From: Argentina anserina
Taxonomy: Eukaryota > Streptophyta > Magnoliopsida > Rosales > Rosaceae
Reading direction: 5' to 3'
DNA: 64,000 nucleotides
Assembly: GCF_933775445.1 (NCBI RefSeq)
Contig: NC_065876.1
Span: forward strand, 7,998,001 to 8,062,000
Below the pieces are notes generated by a model that ran no database searches, had not been told where the DNA came from, and saw only the letters and a list, made by a program, of their open reading frames with translations. The first letter of the stretch is position 1. Each line of letters opens with the position of its first letter. Both the position numbers and the translations under genes were made by a program. Positions 48,344 to 59,654 of this stretch are shown here, in pieces.

Positions 48344-48873
48344 ATTGGGAGAGAATGCTATCTTGCTGTTTCGACATTTCTCTCTTGCTTCTTATTGGGG
48401 CAGTTGCGAGTCAACAATGATCTAAAACATGGAAGCACGTACTGGAAATAATATTTTCACTTGGCCTGCACGTTGAAATGAATGCATAGAAAATTAAAAT
48501 AGCAAATATTCTTCAGGCTGTCTTGGCCATATCAGACTTTGTGATTCTTTGGCCAATAATATGGTCTGTTGCTACTTGGTAGGTGACATGAACATTGAGT
48601 ATAAATCAGAAGTCATCATTCTTTGTATTTGACTTGCTAATTTTTGCATGACAAATTCTACAAGATGATAATGTCAGATCTGCTCATACGACCAATAGAA
48701 AAATATGGTGTCAACAAACAAAAGGAAAAAAGTAGCAGGCTGCACGTAAAAATTTATTCATGGTTCGGTACTTCAAGATTTGGATAAGGAGTGCAATTTC
48801 AACAAGGATCAGAATAATAGTCCGGGACTGAATTAAACTTACTAGATGATACCATAAACATTTAAAATCTAAC
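48344..48873 (-). promoter_or_regulatory. Gap between MCTP 3' end and GT47 start
   Basis: 530 AT-rich bases that must hold the MCTP 3' UTR and terminator and the GT47 promoter. I see no distinct site that can be assigned with confidence. Confidence 0.4.
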
Positions 48874-51800
48874 TTACAACATACTATCTGTCCTAGCAGG
48901 CAACCTGCGGAAGAAGTTGATGGGTGCTGAAGGCATCCTGTGTCGAAATCGCGGATGCCTCATCATAAAGAACCCTGCCAATGCTGCAACAATTTGGAAT
49001 GGTGTCACATACATCACCAAGGCAGCTATGAGGCAAAACGTGACAAAGAGTGCTGTAGCTCGTGGATCACGCCAGCTCAACAGTGCTTGAAGCCGCTCTC
49101 CTTGTGTTGCTACATCACCAACCACTGTCTGAATTCTACCAGCCACACTCCTCAGACGATCATACCTCATTCTCACCAGCTCAGGATTCCTGCTCGTTGG
49201 AAATGTGTCAAACTCCTCATCTAGCTCATCAGGGTGTACTAGGTCAGCTTGTGAAATTTTTGTGTTCATGTGAGGAGGATATCTAGGCCGGTATCTGAAG
49301 TTCCATACTCCAATCAGAAACATGTAAAGGAAAGCTGTGGGTAGAATCAGTTCTGGAAAGCAAACAAGCATAAGGAAGAGGACATGGACAAGCACAGTGG
49401 TTATGGGATTCTTCCACATGCAAATATCAGCAAACCATTTGCCTACAGCAAATATTCCCGAGAAAACTGTCATTAGCCTGAAGAAATTAGATTTGCTCCG
49501 TCTCATGCTCCAAAGATGTGAGTCTACGTCAGACATGTATTCCACCACCTCCTTCCTAAGTGGTGGCTCAGCTCGGCCTAGCCTTGCTGCAACTATGTGA
49601 ACAGCCTGATGACGTAGCATGTCAAGCTGCATTACATTGAAGGGCCTTACGTAGTGCATCTTTGGTAGGAGAGGTTTTGAGTACGTATAAAGCATGTTCA
49701 CAAAAGATGTGCATGAGAACCGAATAGCCAGATGCAACTCTCCCATCTTCTTTACACCAGTTGGGTGAAGAACCAGCAGCGGATATGAGTGTGTGTATAT
49801 GCGCCCTGCTTCAAGTGTTGAGATACGAATACGAACCTTTCCTATCTTCAAGTCCTTGTGACCATTGGAATCCTTATCCCCAAGCTGGCTGTTGTCAAAT
49901 ACACCAACTGTAAGAACTGTAGAAGGATCAAACACCTCCCAAGTGTACTGCTCATTGTATTTTGGACACAGGTTGTCGACAAGGGTTCTTGTTCTGACCC
50001 ATTTGTGGCCATATTTTGCTACACAGTAAGTATCTGATGTGCCTCTTCCATCTCTTGTTTTCATTGGATGCAGTCCCACGGCATTCAAGATTCCGAGCTC
50101 TAAAACCCCAATGGCTGGCCTCCAGAGCTGCTTTGCTGTGGGGCGCAAGTCACTACTATAATGAGTAGACTCATCTAGAACATGGTATCCTCCATCAAGA
50201 CAAACACGAAGATGAATGCGGCTTGAGAACTTATCTTTCTTCAACTGATCCACATCAACAGCAACTGGCTTTTCAAGATTAAACCATCTAGAATGGATCA
50301 TACGATCATCAGCGCGTCTATCTACAGAGTTGAGAGGTAAAATGACCCTCCCAAGTATTTCATCCTTGCCAGGACCAACACGGTCTTCAACTGAAATGAC
50401 AAGATGGTCTTCAAAGGGCTCAGAAGCCACAAACAAAAGGTCTTCATTCCAAAGTGGGTTTAGATTTCGAGCCTGAAGTGTTTTCGTCTTCATAACCTGA
50501 TTACCAATCTGTACCTTGACATATGCATCTGGGAAACGATTCTTCTCTGTTGCAAAGAGGTCTTGTGCCTCAATAACATTCACACGAACATACCACAACC
50601 TTGGTGCATGATACACCTTTGAGCGCATTGCTGCAGATGCAGCGGGTGTGCTATCAACAGGTGTAGCAGCATCAGAATGCCATGCATCAGAGAAAGCCTC
50701 GTCGGCTTGAGTGCCAATCCAGACTGCAAGCATCAACTCCCCCTTAATCTTTTCACCTTTTTTGTCCTCAAGTCGGTACCACTCTGGAGCTAGAGGACTG
50801 TCAGGGGGAACTCTTAATGGAACCTCATTGATGTCGAACCTCACAATTCCCACAAAGTCATCTTTGATCAGATCCTTGTCTTTAACCACAACTTCTAACA
50901 CAGATGCTTGCATGCGATCCTTTGAGAAAGAGAAAACCTGATTCCATACTGGATTTTGTTGTTTCTCATAGTGTTTTGTAATCCCTCTGTAGTTTCCAAT
51001 TCTTGCTTCGACAAAAGGATCAAGACTTCCTGTAAGATCCATGGCAGGAAGCTCGCGTGCTTTAACAACCCTTACATAGAGAAAGTACATCCTCTCGACT
51101 AGATCATATGTGCTTGCAGTCTTGTCTCCGTGAATAACACGTCCACCAACAACCCTCCCACCTCCAAGGTAAGGGCTTGTCTCTTTAAGTGCATAGTCAA
51201 CTGGTTGTGATGCTGAAGCAGAGTACATACGAACTAGCTTTGCAGGCTGCTGTTCAGATTTCATTTTGTCAGCTTCATACTTCGGTACATAATGAGTATC
51301 CGGTGCAGCAGAAGCATGATGCTGATGTTGGCTCTCTTGGCCCGGATTTGGCAGATGATGAAAGGTGTGCCTGGACTGAGATTTCTCACTCCGAAATGAG
51401 CTCATGCCAGGAGTCGAAACACCTTGCGTTTGTGCAAGGCCTGGATCCTGATCAGGAAGCGATTCAGACACAGGCATTGGGGTGGAGGACTTTATTGTTG
51501 GGTCATCAGTGACATAAACCTTCAAGCCAAGTTCTCCTCTTACACGTGAAAAGATGCCACGCTTTTCCAGAGGGTAATGCAATACAACAGCATCAGAATA
51601 GGGGACAAAAGAATTCCCAGTGAGGCTGACCTTGCCAAGAAAGGACCTGGAGTGAGTAGCTTTTACATTGTTGTAGACATAGGCCTCAAGAGTAAGATAG
51701 TGGAGGTTTGAAGGATCAGAAATGTTGAAGTAGAAGCTTTCATCCCAAACGGGGCTGAGATCCTTTTCTTTTATTGTGCTGCGGAACCTCTGGCCATCAA

Positions 51801-51897
51801 AGTACAGCTCCACAAATGCATTGGATGAACCTTGTCCATCTTTAGGCAAAAGATTGTGGGCGCTAACCACATCCACCCCTAGCTTGAGGTTGTTCAT
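48874..51897 (-). CDS. Multiple C2 and transmembrane domain protein (MCTP)
   Basis: 1007 codons, coding part in one exon. Domains: C2A 3-105, a low-complexity linker to about 268, C2B 270-380, C2C 434-540, C2D 597-710. The C-terminal PRT_C region (about 852-1007) has membrane stretches at 832-866 and 948-980. This is the QUIRKY/FTIP family, ER-anchored tethers acting at plasmodesmata and ER-plasma-membrane contacts; the N-terminus recalls Arabidopsis MCTP7. The start is at 51897 (MNNLKLGVDVVSAHNLL) because the upstream in-frame ATG at 51954 lies on the far side of a good acceptor (TTCTGCAG ending at 51941). It would be intronic. Intact. Confidence 0.93.
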   Translation of the reverse strand: MNNLKLGVDVVSAHNLLPKDGQGSSNAFVELYFDGQRFRSTIKEKDLSPVWDESFYFNISDPSNLHYLTLEAYVYNNVKATHSRSFLGKVSLTGNSFVPYSDAVVLHYPLEKRGIFSRVRGELGLKVYVTDDPTIKSSTPMPVSESLPDQDPGLAQTQGVSTPGMSSFRSEKSQSRHTFHHLPNPGQESQHQHHASAAPDTHYVPKYEADKMKSEQQPAKLVRMYSASASQPVDYALKETSPYLGGGRVVGGRVIHGDKTASTYDLVERMYFLYVRVVKARELPAMDLTGSLDPFVEARIGNYRGITKHYEKQQNPVWNQVFSFSKDRMQASVLEVVVKDKDLIKDDFVGIVRFDINEVPLRVPPDSPLAPEWYRLEDKKGEKIKGELMLAVWIGTQADEAFSDAWHSDAATPVDSTPAASAAMRSKVYHAPRLWYVRVNVIEAQDLFATEKNRFPDAYVKVQIGNQVMKTKTLQARNLNPLWNEDLLFVASEPFEDHLVISVEDRVGPGKDEILGRVILPLNSVDRRADDRMIHSRWFNLEKPVAVDVDQLKKDKFSSRIHLRVCLDGGYHVLDESTHYSSDLRPTAKQLWRPAIGVLELGILNAVGLHPMKTRDGRGTSDTYCVAKYGHKWVRTRTLVDNLCPKYNEQYTWEVFDPSTVLTVGVFDNSQLGDKDSNGHKDLKIGKVRIRISTLEAGRIYTHSYPLLVLHPTGVKKMGELHLAIRFSCTSFVNMLYTYSKPLLPKMHYVRPFNVMQLDMLRHQAVHIVAARLGRAEPPLRKEVVEYMSDVDSHLWSMRRSKSNFFRLMTVFSGIFAVGKWFADICMWKNPITTVLVHVLFLMLVCFPELILPTAFLYMFLIGVWNFRYRPRYPPHMNTKISQADLVHPDELDEEFDTFPTSRNPELVRMRYDRLRSVAGRIQTVVGDVATQGERLQALLSWRDPRATALFVTFCLIAALVMYVTPFQIVAALAGFFMMRHPRFRHRMPSAPINFFRRLPARTDSML

Positions 51898-51940
51898 AGT
51901 AGCATATAACACTGATGAAATGGTGAATAAATAAAGGTAC

Positions 51941-53651
51941 CTGCAGAATGACAAACTTTCAACATCAGATACTGATAAATGTACAACTCACAGAACTGAC
52001 ACATAGTGACATGTAGCACAGAGATCGGTAATTTAAGCTGATAGAACAGGGTACCTCAAATTATAGTAATCAAGTGATCAATCAAAATGGTAATCCTTTT
52101 CACTGCAAACATTGCAATTTAAAGAGAGATCAGAATAGAAACTGTGATACTTTTATACATCCTGAAATGTCACAGAGAATAGCATACACATCTGGTGAAA
52201 CTATTAAATTTGGCATGGGATTTTTCCAGTCTACCAACATATGGTTTCTCACACTTTCACAATTTCACTTTTAGATCATCAAAGGATAGTACATTACTTA
52301 TGTGTCTACAAAAATCAGCATTCTAAGGAATGAGAGCAGAGTAAACAAAGTAAGGACTAAGGAGGATCGGATAGAGTACTATTTAACATGTTTACCACCA
52401 TCAATTTTAACTTTTGAGTAGTGAAGTTACCAAGAGACTGAATATTCCTCGTTCCTGAACTAGCTTAATCCATATAATGGAATGAAAGGTTGGCTAAGTC
52501 AAGAAAGAATAAAACCACACAAAACCCAAAAAAGAAAGAAACTGAGGGAGAAATACCAACGACAACGAACAACTGAGAATACTGATTATCAACCATGAGC
52601 AGAAAAGTTTTACCTTTAACACCCAGTAGCAATCGGCAGATCAATAACAGTGTCACTAATGCATCTATTCTTTTTTTTTTCTTCTTTCTTTCTTTCTACA
52701 GAGGAAATCAATGGAACAGGATCCAACTAAATTGAAGAAAGAAAAGGCCAAAACATAGAGGTAAAATATAAAGCACACCTTTTCAAGAGCAGAATCTGCG
52801 GCAATAAAAAATCAACTGCCTATCAATGTTTAGAAGATCTCCTTTTAACTTCTTCTGAATATCTCAGTGTTCTGCTTTTCTTGTAATTATTATAGAAGTG
52901 AAAATGATTTGCAAAACTCCTTTTTTTTGTTTGCCAGATTTAACTTGAAAAGCACTAAAAGTGAATGACTTGAGTTTTAAGTCCTTAAGGAGATTGTGAG
53001 GATTAGATTGGGAAGCAAACGAGTCAACAACTTTGTAGCACCGAGCATGTGAAAGAACACCGCCCGGTACAAGGATCTTAAACACAAATTAAATAAAGAA
53101 ACTGAGATCCTTAAAGGTCGCATAGATCACATGAGCTTCTTCACTGAATATTCACACCACCTAAAAGTCACAAAACTACAAAGTTGGCATACTGGGACTT
53201 GGATTCAGTGAGATCTGCTTGGCGATCCAAACAGTGCAGCAAAATATTATAGCCTTGAAAACATAAGCTCTGAAATTTATAAACTGATTTGCATGCTTCA
53301 CCAAATAGATTGCAAAACCTAAAAAAGAGTTGGAAAGAAAAAGGGTAAAGAAAAAAATTTGGAATTTGATCAGACCAGTGAAAGTGTCCAGTTTTAATCA
53401 CAAAAACATATCTGTGAAATCTGCAATGCAAGAGCCTGAAATTGAGAATGCGAGTAAGCACTTCTGACTTGATACACCAAACTCTAGTCTCTCAAGCTAT
53501 CAATCTCAAAGGCCTTAAGAGCTTATGAACCAAATTCAAATTAAGAGCAGCAAAAGCTAGAAACCAATCAAACCTAGCCAAACAATAGCCACAGGGAACT
53601 GCTTACTTACAAATAGAGCTGGGAAATGAAAAATTCAAGAGCTTTTTTTAC
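51941..53651 (-). other. Probable 5' UTR intron of the MCTP gene
   Basis: Acceptor TTCTGCAG ends at 51941; donor AG/GTAAAAAAAG begins at 53651. AT- and T-rich on the sense strand with no coding frame. Plant MCTP genes often have a long leader intron. Transcript data would be needed to prove it. Confidence 0.5.
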
Positions 53652-53930
53652 CTAGTTCAACAGTAAAGCTTCAGACTTCCACCATTTCCAAGATGATACC
53701 AGGCCAGACTGAGGAGCTATCTGAGAGAGAAAAAAAAGAGAAGGGTCTGGTACAACAAGGCACACAGAACAATGAGTGGGGGACTGAGGATGACAATGCA
53801 GCCAAAGAGAGCGAGAGTAATGAGACAAGAAACTGTGGGGCTTTCAGTTTACTCTCTTTTTCCCGTCTTTCTCAGAAATCTGACCAACTCATTTTCTCTC
53901 GCTTTTCCGAGTTTGGATTCTCTTATTAAT
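53652..53930 (-). other. Probable non-coding first exon and promoter edge of MCTP
   Basis: CT-rich on the minus strand (long TTTCTCTCTC-like stretches), as in many plant leaders, ending at the donor at 53651. The start point is not defined. The plus-strand frame 53693-53929 is the complement of this leader. Confidence 0.4.
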
Positions 53931-56900
53931 TGACACTGTATTGGTAGCTGGGGAGTCCAAAACGGTTCCTTGTGATGTGTATTTATATTATGTATTTGAA
54001 ATATTTAGAAGTAGAGGCACACTTCATGGAAACTTGTGTAACTTCATGGAGATCATAACTCCTCTTTTATGAAGCATTGAATACAGCCCATATCCTACGC
54101 CTGCTACGTCCATGTGAGCATCATATGAGTAAGGAAATAAATTTGCCGACCACTTTTTATTTGACGACTTTGTGCACATTTTTCTAAACTCATGTCATGT
54201 GTTCAATTGCTCAATTATTTTCTAACTTTAAGTTGAGAAAAGACACATGACATGAGTTTAGAAGGATGGACACAAAATGAGTAAATGAAAAGGTGGTCGG
54301 CAAATTTACTTCCATTTGAGTAATGACTGAGATATTCATGGTATGCAAATTGCAAATTATGTGCATAATAGTTTTGCTATTTTCGTATTCTTGGACATCT
54401 ATCTCACATCAGATGAAAGAATGATTGCAATTGCCGTCACGTATAAGCTGATTTTATAAATTCAAATTAAAAGAATCAAAATTAGATACAGACAAAAACA
54501 AGACAATAGAAATGAAAACGAAAACAAGATTGCCTAAACATGTGAATCAAAATTGCATTTGAAGCAAACACAAAAACTGAAAAAGATCTTAATTTGCATA
54601 CACAAACAGGGAAATGTGAACCCCATGAGTTCCTCTGGGGTGTGTCATTCTCAATTTTGGGCATGCATTGATTACAATTAAATGGTTTCTTTCTAGGACA
54701 CAAGAGTTGTTGTGAACTTGTGATACTAAAAATAATTAACTCACATGACACTTCAAAGTTCAAACCATTTTGTGGCCATTTCAACCATCCAACGATTTGT
54801 GGGGGTTATAAAAATGATGAGACATGAATTAATCAAGGAAGAATAAATGAGAGCTGACATGAATGTTTTGTGAGAAACTAACATGAAACCAAAACGGTCG
54901 AGGAGTAAATGTTCCGTAACGGTCAGTAAGTAAATGCAACATAGTTATCGATGGTTAAATGCTAGTCGGTGATTAAATGAAACGTAACCGATGATACCGA
55001 GTCTGAAACTGTTAGAAGAGTAAATGGTAGTCAATGCCCACCGACCTCGCAACACCTATAAAAGGGAGATGGAGATGCAAAGGTAATGATTCAATTGAAG
55101 CTTCTCTAAATTGAGTAGGGCACAATACTAACTTGAGCGTTGGAGAGTTTTATGCAGGTACCCTCACCTCCTCACTCTCTATCTTGGCAAATACACAATC
55201 ATTGACGAGGGTACGATCATCAGTCAAGAGGCAACACCGAATCAACGAACATTCAAATATTCTAAATTATTCATGATCCACTTCCGCTTCAATCCACATT
55301 TAATTAGATGTCAAAGTCAACGACGAGATTTTACCCTCCATCATGATTCCAACCATCCTCCCCATTTAGATTATAAATCACAGAACAAAGTCTCCTCTCT
55401 TGACTCCAATAACTACAATTCTCTCCTTGTAACGAAACTAATAACTCCTGCCAATTTTCTAGGTATAGTTTAGCTAGCTTTAAAGGACAGCATGGGCGCC
55501 TAGTCCGGTTTTGACTAGGATGAGATATCGAGCTCTGATCAAGGACTAAAATATCCATAATTTTCTCGATATTTCTGCGAAAGTTTCCATTTTTTACATA
55601 TGGATATATCTGTTACATACCAAGCATTTTTCGATAGAAATTTTTGAAATTTCCCTATATATCCAGAAACTTTCAAAATTTCCCGATATTTTCATAATAT
55701 CGTCACATGTCAAGCCAACTTCAAATAAAATGAAAAATCACTGGTTATGAGAATAAAACCTCTGATCCATCTTTTTGCAAGCACAAAGTTATAGTCAACT
55801 CTACTACACCAACTTATTGTTATATATGACTCTTTTTATTATATATTGCATTTCATGTCTCAACATTCACCTAAAATTGAAATACAACTGAACTAGCTAT
55901 TGAGGGGAATCGAACACCATTGGTCTAGGAGGAAGCAATGATGGACCTTACCCTTATAGGGGAAATTCAATATGCTTTATCCACCATATTTATTATCTAA
56001 TGAGATGCAATCAAGTGAAAAACATATGGACACAATCTGATGCACAATCTTCACAAAGCTATGGTTATGGTCAAAGTCGAGAAATGCTTGATCCAAACGG
56101 GAACTACAAGTACCACAATCCACATTTAATGGATTCATATGTTTGGCATATAAGTCAGTATATGCAAAATTAGAAATGAGATGTATCATTTAATGACTAT
56201 TCTTCACAATATACTCAGGATTTAACTCAAAGACATAATGAAGATAGTGAAAATTTTGTATCTCATAGATCTTTTATGTGGTTCTAAATTACTTATGTAA
56301 TTTCATATTTAATATATTATATGTAAATAAGGCGTGATGAACTAGCCTCTCTTTAGGTAAATATATATATATATATTAAGTATATTTGTAATAATGCTTG
56401 ACGATTATTTCACCTCAAATTACTATAACTCACTATAAATTAATAGTTATATAATAATTTATTATGACATATAGTAGATAATTGATCAAATAAACATATC
56501 TCAAAGTTTCATTCAAAATTTTCATATTTTTATATAAATTTCCATCAATTTAATTTATTTATTTTTTAAATTAAAATTTCCAATTTTTAAATTCTCGATA
56601 TTTCCGTTATTGCCGATATTTTATTCTTTGGCTCTGACCCCATGCGATGCCTGCGTAGGGTAAACACTGCCCTGGAAATTAATCAAACTCTTAATACCCA
56701 TAACTCATGCATGCAACTTCTCTAACGACCGCAATAATTCCACGTGTTCCAGGCCAGTTCCATCTCGGGATGGCCAAATATCGTCCAAACTCTAGGAATG
56801 GCCGGTGGAAGTGAAACATTCCGGGACAAAACGACGCCGTGCTCAAGGTTTCACAACATTACTGGGGCCCGAATCGACCCGAAATACCAAGCCCCAGCCC

Positions 56901-57015
56901 ATCCGGCTCAGAACCCGAAATGCCGCGAATGTATTAAGCCGTACAAGACTAATAGCAGAAAAAGTCAGAAGCTTTAGTAGAGCTGAAAAGTGAAAACGTA
57001 GAAGAAGAAGAAGAA
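53931..57015. other. Intergenic with repeat remnants
   Basis: Contains a fold-back MITE (54132-54313). A stretch with a TATAAAAGGG box and ACTTGAGCG...AGGTACCC (55055-55170) resembles a gypsy LTR end. Scattered CGATATTTC repeats lie at 55560-55700 and 56590-56620. A tRNA-like GGTGTTCGATTCC on the minus strand (55903-55918) is also here. At 56065-56290 a short plus-strand stretch (YGYGQSREMLDPN...) may be a hAT transposase tail; I am not sure. The last 300 bases are the upstream region of the GST gene. Confidence 0.4.
54132..54313. mobile_element. Fold-back MITE
   Basis: The two halves are inverted copies over about 75 bases (AAATTTGCCGACCAC and TCTAAACTCATGTCATGTGT in both) with a short loop. 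Flanks ATATGAGTA and ATTTGAGTA agree at 8 of 9, pointing to a MULE-type origin. Confidence 0.7.
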
Positions 57016-59129
57016 ATGAAGCTCAAAGTATACGTGGATAGGTTGTAACGACCTTCGCGCGCGATTTTGATCTTCTGCAAGTAATTCACTTTCTTATTAA
57101 CCATTAAAGTTTACTGCTTTTTATCACTGTCAAAAATGTGTGATTATGTCGAATTGTTGATGAGTTTTTCACCTTGTGCTGTAATTTTTGAATCTGGGTT
57201 GTGGCTGCTTTCTTGTTTTGAGTCCAAAGTTGGATGCTTTTTTCTTATTCTGTAATAGGGTCAATTATATATAATTCGAGGAGGTGCAAATGAACGTAGT
57301 CAAACAGCAGCCTAAGTCTCCTGAATCCAAAAGTAAGCCTCTTTCTGAAGTTTACATTGAATTGAGGTTTATAATTGGTTGCTGAAAATTTATCTAGTAT
57401 TTGATAATGGGTTGCTAGCATTATGGTCTTTTGTAAATGGTTGCGATTTCGTATACCCAATTGTGTTGAACTGATGGATCAGGAGAGGAATGTTTTAAAA
57501 GAGCTTAAGTTAAGAGGGCTAGAATTTATAATGAGTGTGATTATCTGCTGAAGTAAGAGGAAGGAGTGAAAACTTGGCTGGGGTAATGTGTGATTGTTGA
57601 TTCACAGTGTTTTTTTTATGTAACTGTAGAGATAAACCCTATGAGACAAGTTCCAGCTATTGCTGATGGGAGGTGTTAATCTGTTTGAGAGGTAATTCAC
57701 ACGTGCCTTTAGTTTTGTGGAGTTTGATAATTTTTGTGGGTTGTCTCTAATCAATGCATTCATTTGTTTGTTTTGTTTTGGCAGCCATGCGATTCTTGTC
57801 TATCTTGCTTGTGCATTTCCTGGAATTGCAGATCATTGGTAAGTCATGTTATTCTCTGGTGCAGTCAGTGATAACATGCTTTTTTGGAGACCGTATACAA
57901 TGCCTAACTTTTTCTCTTTTGATATCAGGTATCCAGCTGATCTTTTCAGGAGAGCTAAAATTAACTCGGTGTTGGATTGGCACCATTCCTACTTACGCCG
58001 TGGTGCAGGTATCAACTTACACTGGGCTGTTCACTGTTTTTTCTTTTCCCGACGGCTACTGAATTTTCATATGCTTGCGTATTGTTGCAGTAGATAGACT
58101 TATACCAATGGCACATTATAATGTGCGGTCATTCTGTGTTGCAATGACTCTTTTCACATTTTGAATGGTAATGTACTTGATATGGATTTCCTTTTATACT
58201 AATTTTTCTTTTATGCTTTTGTTTTCCAGAGACATATGTTCTCAACTCTGTACTTGCTCCTGTGCTTGGAATTCCATCAAGTCCACAAGCAGCTGCTGAA
58301 GCTGAGAAACTCTTGTCTTCCTCTTTGTCAAAAACAGAATCTATTTGCCTCAAAGGGAATGGAAAGTTCTTGTTAGGTGCCTTTCAACCATCCATAGCAG
58401 ATCTCAGCCTGGTTTGTGAAAATATGCAACTTGAGGTATATAATTTTAACTCCATGCTTATTATTGGTACTTTATAGTGGAATTTAAAAATCATCAAATA
58501 GTTCGCTGGGTGGGGTTGGGAAGGACATCGCTGTAAAGTATAATAAACCCATCTACTGATGAAATGACTAAAATTTAGGTATGTTGAGAGAAAAAATAGA
58601 CCTTTAAGATTTTGCTATATGACAACTTTGCTCTATGACGGCACTTTAAAGGTTCGTCAGGTGAGGGTTGTTTTTTTCTTTCGTCTCTGTTTACAAATTT
58701 GGTTGTCCAAAGAGTGGGAAATAGGTTTCTTGTTATTAAATTGTGTAGAGGTCCTGGAGGAATGGTATTATGGTAGGCAATCGGCACCTTCCTTTGGCCT
58801 TGGTTGTATTGTCATGGGATTGTATATTATATCAGGCAGAAGCAATGGTCTTTCCCATCTGAAGATATCTAAGCCGCTAAATATATATTTTAACTTTTAG
58901 TTGTGAATGGAATCTCTTGTTCCTGCTTGTTTTATATAAAACCTTTATGAAATATAATAACTGACTCTTTTTGTGGAAAATACATTGTATGGTCTTATGA
59001 TGCAAAACAACTCATTCAATGTAGCTTTTGGATGAGAACGACTGCAGTAGAATTCTTGGCCCTCACAAGAGAGTTCTAGAGTGGATTGAGAAAACAAAAA
59101 AAGCGACAAGACCTCACTTTGAGAAGTAA
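57016..59129 (+). pseudogene. GSTT: Theta-class glutathione S-transferase, recently inactivated
   Basis: Seven exons: 57016-57080, 57259-57332, 57630-57691, 57785-57838, 57929-58008, 58230-58435, 59025-59129. All have GT-AG borders and conserved phases. Pieces match theta GSTs from the start (MKLKVYVDRL) through 'NPMRQVPAIADGR', 'HAILVYLACAFPGIADHW', 'RRAKINSVLDWHHSYLRRGA', 'GAFQPSIADLSLVCE' and a C-terminal 'RVLEWIEKTKKAT'. Breaks: TAA at 57046-57048 where the family has the catalytic Ser of 'SQPSRA'; TAA at 57272-57274 in exon 2; a one-base insertion in 'GRFKLFES' near 57676. Exons 4-7 are clean. With these changes no full enzyme can be made. An alternative start after the breaks would lack the glutathione-binding half. 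Confidence 0.88.
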
Positions 59130-59654
59130 ACAGTCCTCTACAGAGCCAAAACAAAATTTCAAGGGCAGCGGTCCATGGGAGCAAACAATACTAATTCAAG
59201 CAAAAGATTGGCCTTCAAAGATGTGAGAATCCTTATACGTATTACAAAATTCTTAAGAAGGTTGAGAATGACAGGCTTCTCATGTGTTAGCTTGAATCTG
59301 GCCTTCAACTGTATATGTTACTGTATATGTGACTCTAATAGGTACTTTCTTGCTTTACTCTCAAGTTAGTACATGGGCTTCGGCACTTTACTATAATGTA
59401 TTATTATTATTATTATTATATTCGCAAAGTTGAGATGCGCCATTCTATCTCATAATCACTCTTGCTAGGGTGTATTCTAGTGCAGAAATGGCCTGATCCA
59501 TGAAACTTGCAGGAAGTAAAATCCCATTCGTTATCATAAATGTTGTACTATACATGGGCAGCAAAACCATCCTTATACTATACACTTTCCTGATCGATTT
59601 ACTTGCTGCCTAGCTTCACAGACATAAATATTCATTACTGAAGCAGCATTTTGT
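59130..59654. other. Convergent intergenic region, GST and HMA5 3' ends
   Basis: 525 bases between two converging genes, holding both 3' UTRs. It includes an (ATT)n microsatellite at 59399-59420. No other feature seen. Confidence 0.6.

Noticed and set aside
56065..56290. Short frame resembling the tail of a hAT-like transposase
   Set aside because: Too short and too uncertain from memory to call; mentioned in the intergenic entry only.
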